From Spirochaetaceae bacterium (GTDB taxonomy: Bacteria; Spirochaetota; Spirochaetia; Treponematales; Breznakiellaceae): DNA of 6,346 nt. A program made the translations under genes and the position numbers. The stretch is taken from NCBI GenBank assembly GCA_031280115.1, contig JAITHF010000205.1, positions 1-6,346 of the forward strand. The letters are read 5' to 3'. Positions 1 to 4,011 of the stretch are shown here, piece by piece (the stretch's first letter is position 1; each line of letters begins with the position of its first letter). The notes under the pieces were generated by a model. It was not told where the DNA came from. It made no database searches and saw only the letters and a program-made list of their open reading frames with translations.

Positions 1-49
1 GGAACAGCCTTCGGCTGCCCTCCAAACCACCCATAAAGGCTTCCTGCGC
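1..49 (+). repeat. Left arm of an inverted repeat around the phosphoesterase gene
   Basis: Bases 1-49 match the reverse complement of 1558-1606 with one mismatch in the first 48 bases and another at the last base (paired positions sum to 1607). Weaker similarity with an indel continues to about position 90. The arm contains a CAGCC-TTC-GGCTG hairpin at 5-17. The window begins inside or at the edge of the arm, so its outer end and any target duplication cannot be seen. Confidence 0.85.
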
Positions 50-154
50 TGCGCCGCTAACGCCGTCGAAGTCCGCTGAGGCGCATCCTTCGGGGTTGTG
101 ACTAAAATTGCAAACCCTCTCACCGCAGGAAGCACGTGAATCCCCCGCAGGGGG
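38..154 (+). repeat. L module, copy 1, ending in a C5/G5 hairpin
   Basis: This is a roughly 115-bp module starting GGCTTCCTGCG, passing through GTCCGCTGAGGCGCATCC and GGGTTGTGACTAAA, and ending GAAGCACGTGAA. It is followed at 142-154 by the hairpin CCCCC-GCA-GGGGG. The same ordered blocks occur at 3836-3951 (same strand) and at 2789-2903 and 2904-3029 (opposite strand). It has no start-to-stop coding frame and looks like an intergenic mosaic element. Confidence 0.85.
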
Positions 155-245
155 CTTCCTGCTTCGCGCCCTTCCGCCTGCGACGTCCGCTGAGGCGCCG
201 CATCCGCGCACTGCCACGATGCGCCGTTAAAGCAGCCTTCGGCTG
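153..245 (+). repeat. Partial L module abutting the phosphoesterase gene
   Basis: A second, degenerate L module begins on the last bases of the preceding hairpin (GGCTTCCTGC) and keeps GTCCGCTGAGGCGC, but loses the GGGTTGTGACTAAA block. It ends with a CAGCC-TTC-GGCTG hairpin at 233-245. That hairpin lies inside the 3' end of the minus-strand phosphoesterase gene, so the repeat has entered the reading frame. Confidence 0.65.
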
Positions 246-1363
246 CCTAAGAGGTCTATCTTCGCCTTCACATAGCCAAGCTGGTTCTGGTTGAGAACCG
301 CCCGCCTGTACGGGGTATCCTCAAAGCGCTCAAGGGCGTACCCGCCGCGGCTTACAAACTTCTTGCCCTTGCCCTCGATAAACCAGTACACAAGGGCGAT
401 GCTCTCGTTGGTAAGCTCGATGGCGTTTATCCCTTTCTTGCTGATAACGCTTCCCGAATTAAAGAGGCACGGCACCGGAAGCTCGTCTCCGTACAAGCCG
501 TGGCGCAGCACGTCCCGGCGCTCGGCGCGTTTGAGTTTGCTCAGTTCAACCCGCAGCGCCTGCACCTCCAAGGCAATGCGCTCCCGGTCAGGAGCGCTGG
601 ACAGGGGGTAATCCCGGCAAAGCCGCTCAATCTCAAACTTGATGTAATCAAAGCGCCCAAGGGACTCAAAGAGCGCCCGGTGGGTATGGCCGATAACGGA
701 GATGCAGTTATTGGCCAGAGAAAAGCGGTACGCCTGCTTTTCCACCGCGAACCTCCGGTACGGGCTGCGGACGCTTGAAATGTTGCGGATGCCCACGGGC
801 TTTAAGAGGTAGCGGATGCCAAGGCTTATGAGCCTCCCATAGCGGGTATAGATTTTGGAAGACTGGTGGCCGTGGTACACATAGATAGGAACCGCCCGGG
901 TTTCAATTCTCACCGCGTTATACAGTTTGTACGGGTAGTTTTTGATAAACTGAAGGCTTTCGTCGTGGTTGCCCAAGATTTTATAGAGCCGCCCTGCCTG
1001 GGCGAACCGGTCGAACACCTGATAGAGGCCGCGCCATTGGGCTTGCACGGCCTCAAGGGAGTAGCGCAGAAGCTCCTCAATGTCCCCGTTAAGCACCAAA
1101 GCCCAGCCGTTTTTGAGATAGTACCCGTCAAGGATGTCTATGAGAAACGCGCCGTTATGGGCCAGGTCGTCCCGCTTGCCCGAACCCATGTGGAGGTCGC
1201 TTATGATAAGCGCCCTGCCGCCCTGGGAGAGGTCCAGCACCGCGCCGGCAGTAAAGTGGGGGCTGGTTATATCGGCAAAGAAGGCAGAGGCGCTCAAGCG
1301 GAGGGCGCCTTTATCCAAGGGGTTTTTTGCTGAAACGGCGCGAGCGCTGCGGTACCCATACAA
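227..1363 (-). CDS. Calcineurin-like metallophosphoesterase
   Basis: Predicted cytoplasmic metal-dependent phosphoesterase, 378 residues; the substrate cannot be told from sequence. All core family motifs are visible (numbered from the TTG at 1363): D56-x-H58 in ISDLHMG, GD at 93-94, GNHDE at 131-135, H164/H166 in YHGHQ, and GHTH at 225-228. These ligands normally hold a dinuclear metal centre. A charged, probably helical segment (about 244-290) separates GHTH from a C-terminal strand block, FNSGSVIS, typical of this superfamily. The start is uncertain: the frame stays open to a TTG at 1480, but the first 39 codons of that version run through repeat sequence and a promoter-like site. The TTG at 1363 has AAAGGA only 2 nt upstream, a GTG at 1402 is possible, and no ATG precedes the catalytic core. 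The last six codons come from a 13-bp repeat hairpin. No neighbour suggests a pathway. Confidence 0.88.
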   Translation of the reverse strand: MYGYRSARAVSAKNPLDKGALRLSASAFFADITSPHFTAGAVLDLSQGGRALIISDLHMGSGKRDDLAHNGAFLIDILDGYYLKNGWALVLNGDIEELLRYSLEAVQAQWRGLYQVFDRFAQAGRLYKILGNHDESLQFIKNYPYKLYNAVRIETRAVPIYVYHGHQSSKIYTRYGRLISLGIRYLLKPVGIRNISSVRSPYRRFAVEKQAYRFSLANNCISVIGHTHRALFESLGRFDYIKFEIERLCRDYPLSSAPDRERIALEVQALRVELSKLKRAERRDVLRHGLYGDELPVPCLFNSGSVISKKGINAIELTNESIALVYWFIEGKGKKFVSRGGYALERFEDTPYRRAVLNQNQLGYVKAKIDLLGSRRLL

Positions 1364-1413
1364 AGTCCTTTCGTCAAAAACATACGGCGGGGGTTGTTCC
1401 ACTCCCCTTGGCC

Positions 1414-1442
1414 ATTCTATTGACTTTGCGTACCCTCCGCAA
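1414..1442 (-). promoter_or_regulatory. Candidate sigma-70-type promoter of the phosphoesterase gene
   Basis: On the minus strand TTGCGG (1437-1442) and TAGAAT (1414-1419) are separated by exactly 17 bp. The -35-like box directly follows a GGGGG run and, before it, a CAGCC-TAC-GGCTG hairpin, the same order seen before recJ and the lipoprotein gene. It would start transcription near 1406, making the TTG at 1363 a better translation start than the TTG at 1480. No experimental support; short boxes like these can occur by chance. Confidence 0.45.
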
Positions 1443-1453
1443 CCCCCTGCGGG

Positions 1454-1520
1454 CAGCCGTAGGCTGTTTTCGTGGCACAAGATACGGCAGGCCGGGTTTC
1501 TGGTGCAGGGCTTCCTTGAA
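1454..1520 (+). repeat. N module, copy 1
   Basis: Begins with the hairpin CAGCC-GTA-GGCTG (1454-1466), then TGTTTTCGTGGC, an AGGCCGGGT block and TGCAGGGCTT. The same ordered blocks occur at 6142-6196 over the 3' end of recJ, with a shorter gap after GTGGC. Here the module lies on the upstream side of the minus-strand phosphoesterase gene, and there on the downstream side of recJ, so it is not tied to one gene end. Confidence 0.75.
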
Positions 1521-1557
1521 GCGGCGCCTCATCGCGCTTCGACGGCGCACAGGCGCG

Positions 1558-1606
1558 GCGCATGAAGCCTTTATGGGTGGTTTGGAGGGCAGCCGAAGGC
1601 TGTTCC
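1558..1606 (-). repeat. Right arm of the inverted repeat around the phosphoesterase gene
   Basis: Nearly perfect reverse complement of bases 1-49, including a CAGCC-GAA-GGCTG hairpin at 1590-1602. Together with the left arm it brackets the phosphoesterase gene in a 1606-bp segment. There is no transposase in the segment, so this is a repeat pair rather than a recognisable insertion sequence. Confidence 0.85.
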
Positions 1607-1681
1607 CTTACGGGAAGTTCGCAAAAGAAGGCGCGAAACATGAAGCGCTGATAAAAAAGCCCTCCAAATTCTTCCCTAAAC
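1590..1681 (+). repeat. Solo 62-bp repeat unit with its 3' tail
   Basis: Starts with the hairpin at 1590-1602 and continues TTCCCTTACGGGAAGTTCGC, then CATGAAGCGCTGATAAAAAA and a CCAAATTCTTCCC tail. It is a direct copy, with about seven differences in 81 bp, of the last unit of the tandem array plus its tail (3287-3367). It sits just downstream of the lipoprotein gene, so the two copies flank that gene as direct repeats 1697 bp apart. Confidence 0.85.
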
Positions 1682-1692
1682 GCGCCGTCCGG

Positions 1693-2724
1693 TTAGGGCT
1701 GCTTCGTCCAGAAGTCAGGGTCGCGGTTAGGCCGCGTATACGTCCCCGGGCCGGCCTCTAAATACTTGTCGCGTAAATAGCTAGGGAAGGGGGAGAAATA
1801 ACCAAAATCCGCCGGACGTATGCTGCTCCCTGCCCCAAACGTTACGCTGGTAAGGTTCCAACACTCAGAAAACGCATAGTCCCCGACGGCGCTGACGCTG
1901 CCGGGGATGGTTACGCTGGTAAGGCGCTCACACCCGGAAAACGCCCACTTCTCGATGGCGGTAACGCCGTCAGGGATGGTTACGCTGGCAAGGCGCTCGC
2001 ACCCGTTAAACGTCCCCTCCCTGATGAAAGCAACGCCGTCAGGGATAATTACGCTGGTAAGGCGCTCACATCCGGCAAACGCATGATCCCCGATTGAGGT
2101 AACGCTGCCGCCGATGGTTACGCTCGTAAGGCCGGAACACTCGGCAAACGCGCTGCCCCCAATGGAAGTAACGCCGTCAGGGATAATTACGCTGGCAAGG
2201 CGCTTACACCAAGCAAACGCCCCGTCTCCGACGGCGGTAACGCTGCCGGGGATGGTATAGGCTCCTTCTTTACCCCCAGGGCAGGTTACAATGGTTTTTT
2301 GGTTTTTGGTAAATAACACTCCGTCAATGCTGGCGTAGACGGTATTATGCTGGTCAACGGTAATGCTGGCAAGGCCGGAACACCACTGAAACGCCTCGTC
2401 TCCGATGGCGGTAACGCTGGCAGGGATGGTTACGCTGGGAATGCCCCCATTCCCAAAAAACGCCCGCTCCCCAATGGCCGTTACCGGCAGGCCCTCAATC
2501 TCGGCGGGAATAACAATGGCCGTCGCGGCAGGGCCGTTATAGCCGGTGATGGTGGCGCCTCCCTGTTCGTTGCGCTCATACCCAAGACCGCTGGGCACAG
2601 TGCCGTCGCCATTGGCGCCGCCGTCGTTGACGCGCTCGTTCTCACACCCAACAAAAACGCTCCCGACTACCAGCGCCGCCAGTAATCCCGCCATAAACAA
2701 AGCCTGTTGCTTTATTTGTTTCAT
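1693..2724 (-). CDS. BspA-like leucine-rich-repeat (LRR_5) lipoprotein
   Basis: Predicted exported, lipid-anchored surface protein of 343 residues. A signal peptide (K3, K5, then a hydrophobic run about 8-25) ends in FVGC with Cys27 as acceptor, a loose lipobox of the kind seen in spirochaetes. Residues 28-60 are a Gly/Asn-rich linker. Residues 70-300 hold about eight leucine-rich repeats of the treponemal BspA class, five with an exact 23-residue period (177-291), each reading roughly SVTIPDGVTSIGDxAFxxC. A spacer at 119-152 (YASIDGVLF) is a common family variant. The C-terminal tail KYLEAGPGTYTRP...WTKQP resembles tails I associate with Treponema BspA proteins. The ATG start is firm: AAAGGAGGG lies 8 nt upstream. 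Relatives bind host matrix proteins or other bacteria; the ligand here is unknown. The gene stands alone, between direct copies of a 62-bp repeat unit. Confidence 0.93.
   Translation of the reverse strand: MKQIKQQALFMAGLLAALVVGSVFVGCENERVNDGGANGDGTVPSGLGYERNEQGGATITGYNGPAATAIVIPAEIEGLPVTAIGERAFFGNGGIPSVTIPASVTAIGDEAFQWCSGLASITVDQHNTVYASIDGVLFTKNQKTIVTCPGGKEGAYTIPGSVTAVGDGAFAWCKRLASVIIPDGVTSIGGSAFAECSGLTSVTIGGSVTSIGDHAFAGCERLTSVIIPDGVAFIREGTFNGCERLASVTIPDGVTAIEKWAFSGCERLTSVTIPGSVSAVGDYAFSECWNLTSVTFGAGSSIRPADFGYFSPFPSYLRDKYLEAGPGTYTRPNRDPDFWTKQP
1852..2262 (-). repeat. 69-bp coding repeats of the leucine-rich-repeat gene
   Basis: Five consecutive units of exactly 69 bp encode residues 177-291, preceded by one 66-bp unit (155-176). 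On the plus strand each unit shows recurring blocks such as GATGGTTACGCTGG and AAGGCGCTCACA. The exact in-frame period allows repeat gain or loss without a frameshift, as expected for this family. Confidence 0.85.
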
Positions 2725-2732
2725 CTTGTATA

Positions 2733-2783
2733 CCCTCCTTTAGGGAATAATAAATAATATATAGCAGCCTGCGGCTCCTTCAA
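2733..2783 (-). promoter_or_regulatory. Candidate promoter and ribosome binding site of the lipoprotein gene
   Basis: The minus strand reads TTGAAG (2778-2783), then either TATATT (2756-2761, 16-bp spacing) or TATTAT (2754-2759, 18-bp spacing), then AAAGGAGGG (2733-2741) 8 nt before the ATG. The ribosome binding site is strong; the promoter boxes are plausible only. The -35-like box again follows a G run and a CAGCC-GCA-GGCTG hairpin (2789-2801). A further hairpin copy, with its outermost pair broken (2765-2777), forms the spacer between the boxes. Confidence 0.5.
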
Positions 2784-2788
2784 CCCCC

Positions 2789-2903
2789 CAGCCTGCGGCT
2801 GTTTTAAGTGCTTCTTGTAGCGATAGGGTTTGCACGTTTAGCCACAACCCTGAAGGATGCGCCTCAGCGGACTTTGATAGCGTTAGTAGCGCAGCGCAGG
2901 AAG
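2789..2903 (-). repeat. L module, copy 2, upstream of the lipoprotein gene
   Basis: Read on the minus strand it starts GGCTTCCTGCGCTGCGC, passes AAAGTCCGCTGAGGCGCATCC, GGGTTGTGGCTAAACGTGC and AGAAGCACTTAAAA, and ends in a CAGCC-GCA-GGCTG hairpin (2789-2801). It points the same way as the lipoprotein gene and stops just before its promoter-like boxes, as copy 4 does before recJ. Confidence 0.82.
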
Positions 2904-3029
2904 CCCCCTGCGGGGGTTTTAGGTGCTTCTCGCGGCGGGAGGGTCTGCAATTTTAGTCACAACCCAGAAGCGGCGCCTCAGCGGACGTCGCAGGCGTTAG
3001 TGGCTCAAAGCACGTCGCGCTAGTTGGGG
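2904..3029 (-). repeat. L module, copy 3, ending in a C5/G5 hairpin
   Basis: A second minus-oriented L module directly upstream of copy 2, with CGACGTCCGCTGAGGCGC, GGGTTGTGACTAAAATTGC and AGAAGCACCTAAAA. It ends in CCCCC-GCA-GGGGG (2904-2916), the same hairpin that closes copy 1 rather than the CAGCC form. At its outer side the 18-bp string at 3021-3038 is the exact reverse complement of 3817-3834. Confidence 0.82.
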
Positions 3030-3038
3030 GTTTGGGGG

Positions 3039-3348
3039 CAGCCGGAGGCTGTTTCAGCAGCCGTAGTTTGCGCTATGAGCCGCAAACCATGAAGCGCCGG
3101 CAGCCGGAGGCTGTTCCCTTACGCGGAGTTCGCAAAAGAATACGCAAACCATGAAGCGCCGGCAGCCAGAGGCTGTTCCCTTACGCGGAGTTCGCAAAAG
3201 AAGGCGCAAACCATGAAGCGCCGGCAGCCTCCGGCTGTTTCAGCAGCCATAGTTTGCACAAAGAGGCGCAAACCATGAAGCGCCGGCAGCCGCAGGCTGT
3301 TCCCTTACGGGAAGTTCGCAAAAGAATACGCAAACCATGAAGCGCTGA
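3039..3348 (+). repeat. Tandem array of five 62-bp units, each headed by a hairpin
   Basis: Units start at 3039, 3101, 3163, 3225 and 3287, spaced exactly 62 bp. Each opens with CAGCC-NNN-GGCTG and ends with GCAAACCATGAAGCGCCGG (the last ends GCGCTGA). The middles fall into two types: TTCCCTTACGCGGAGTTCGC (units 2, 3 and 5) and TTTCAGCAGCCnTAGTTTGC (units 1 and 4). Hairpin loops differ: GGA, GGA, AGA, TCC, GCA. Because 62 is not a multiple of three, the array has no continuous repeated reading frame. There are no unique spacers, so it is not CRISPR. Confidence 0.95.
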
Positions 3349-3370
3349 TAAAAAAGGCCCCCAAATTGCA

Positions 3371-3399
3371 TTATAAAAGCGCAAGCGCAGCGCAGCGCT
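3371..3399 (+). repeat. Left arm of a 29-bp inverted repeat around an orphan intergenic segment
   Basis: TATAAAAGCGCAAGCG followed by AGCGCAGCGC matches the reverse complement of 3769-3797 with three mismatches in 29. Just outside both arms is a shared CCCCCAAATT motif. The enclosed 370 bp hold the 21-bp array and unique sequence without a convincing gene. Confidence 0.7.
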
Positions 3400-3426
3400 C
3401 ATAACCGAACAGAGCGGGGCTTTCAC

Positions 3427-3510
3427 GGCGCGGGGAGGTATCCGCAGGGCGCGGGGAGGTATCCGCGAGGCGCAGGGGCGCCCCCGCAGGGCGCGGGGGC
3501 GCCCCTCTAA
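3427..3510 (+). repeat. Tandem array of four 21-bp units
   Basis: Units begin at 3427, 3448, 3469 and 3490, each with GGCGC followed by a short G-rich tract. The first two are almost identical (GGCGCGGGGAGGTATCCGC); the third and fourth replace the centre with GGCGCCCC-like sequence. The fourth runs out into unique sequence. Although 21 is a multiple of three, no gene with a start signal runs through it. Confidence 0.75.
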
Positions 3511-3768
3511 CGCGGAAAGATTACCCCCTGCGGCACCGTGTATACCCGCTGGCCTATCAGGAAAAAGACCTGAAAAAAGAGGGGAAAACAGGTTAAAGAA
3601 GGGCAGGATTCAGGCGGAAGGGGCTTGATAAACTCATATATACTATACAATTTCGTTTGCCGTTTGGCCGCACTGCGCCCTAACGGGAGCGCTGCCGTAT
3701 TATTTTTCATCATAATAACACAACACTACCGCCCCTCTCACGGTTTTTCAAGCTCCTGCGTTTTTTTA
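3511..3768. other. Unique non-repeat segment with no supported gene
   Basis: This stretch is less GC-rich than its surroundings and shares nothing visible with the other modules. A minus-strand frame of 68 codons (3507-3713) opens with ATGATG but has no ribosome binding site, and its product shows no recognisable motif. Short AT-rich tracts (ATATATACTATAC near 3633) could be promoter-like, but no gene follows. It may be the remnant of a lost gene or a small RNA locus; neither is shown. Confidence 0.4.
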
Positions 3769-3797
3769 CGCGCTGCGCTACGCTTGCGCTTTTAAAA
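3769..3797 (-). repeat. Right arm of the 29-bp inverted repeat
   Basis: On the minus strand it reads TTTTAAAAGCGCAAGCG then TAGCGCAGCGCG, paired with 3371-3399. It directly abuts the left hairpin of the recJ segment. Confidence 0.7.
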
Positions 3798-3829
3798 GAA
3801 TTTGGGGGAACCAGTTCCCCCAAACCCCC
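3796..3829 (+). repeat. Left long hairpin of the recJ segment
   Basis: TTTGGGGGAAC (3801-3811), a CA centre and GTTCCCCCAAA (3814-3824) form a perfect 11-bp palindromic stem. The 34 bases 3796-3829 equal the reverse complement of 6239-6272 with one mismatch, so recJ lies between inverted copies. No poly-U run follows on the plus strand. Confidence 0.88.
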
Positions 3830-3835
3830 AACTAA

Positions 3836-3951
3836 GGCTTCCTGCGCCGCGCCCTTCCGCCTGCGAAGTCCGCTGAGGCGCATCCTTCGGGGTTGTGACT
3901 AAACGTGCAAACCCGCTCGCCGCGAGAAGCACGTGAAACAGCCTCCGGCTG
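3836..3951 (+). repeat. L module, copy 4, upstream of recJ
   Basis: Same blocks as copy 1: GGCTTCCTGCGCCGCGC, GAAGTCCGCTGAGGCGCATCC split around a shared core, GGGTTGTGACTAAACGTGC and GAGAAGCACGTGAAA. It closes with CAGCC-TCC-GGCTG (3939-3951). It points in the direction of recJ and ends 9 bp before the -35-like box. Confidence 0.85.
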
Positions 3952-3960
3952 CGCAGGGGG

Positions 3961-4000
3961 TTGCGGTGTTGGGGTTTGTTGGGTATTATTACCCAAGGAA
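3961..4000 (+). promoter_or_regulatory. Candidate promoter and ribosome binding site of recJ
   Basis: TTGCGG (3961-3966) and TATTAT (3984-3989) are 17 bp apart, directly after hairpin plus GGGGG. AAGGAA (3995-4000) lies 11 nt before the ATG at 4012. A short stem GGGTA-TTAT-TACCC (3981-3994) covers the -10-like box. A start near 3996 would leave a leader of only about 15 nt with the ribosome site at its very end, so either the true start lies further upstream or the leader is unusually short. Confidence 0.45.
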
Positions 4001-4011
4001 ACAATAACAAC

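Noticed and set aside
866..1333. Plus-strand open frame (155 codons) inside the phosphoesterase gene
   Set aside because: It is opposite the catalytic motifs of the minus-strand gene, which are unmistakable, and has no ribosome binding site.
2976..3000. Integron attC sites, suggested by GCGTTAG and CTAACGC strings near hairpins
   Set aside because: The strings do not fit the GTTRRRY/RYYYAAC core pair in the right arrangement, and there is no integrase gene or cassette-sized small gene series.
3021..3047. G-quadruplex at the G5-TTT-G5 run
   Set aside because: Only two long G tracts are close together; the others are GG pairs inside the hairpin, so an intramolecular quadruplex is not well supported.
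3039..3348. CRISPR array
   Set aside because: Units are contiguous and nearly identical with no unique spacers, and there are no cas genes.
3181..3426. Minus-strand frame of 81 codons through the 62-bp array
   Set aside because: The 62-bp period shifts frame at every unit, so the apparent protein is not a repeat protein; no start signal.
3507..3713. Small minus-strand frame of 68 codons
   Set aside because: ATGATG start but no ribosome binding site, no motif and no homology I can recognise; kept only as part of the orphan segment.
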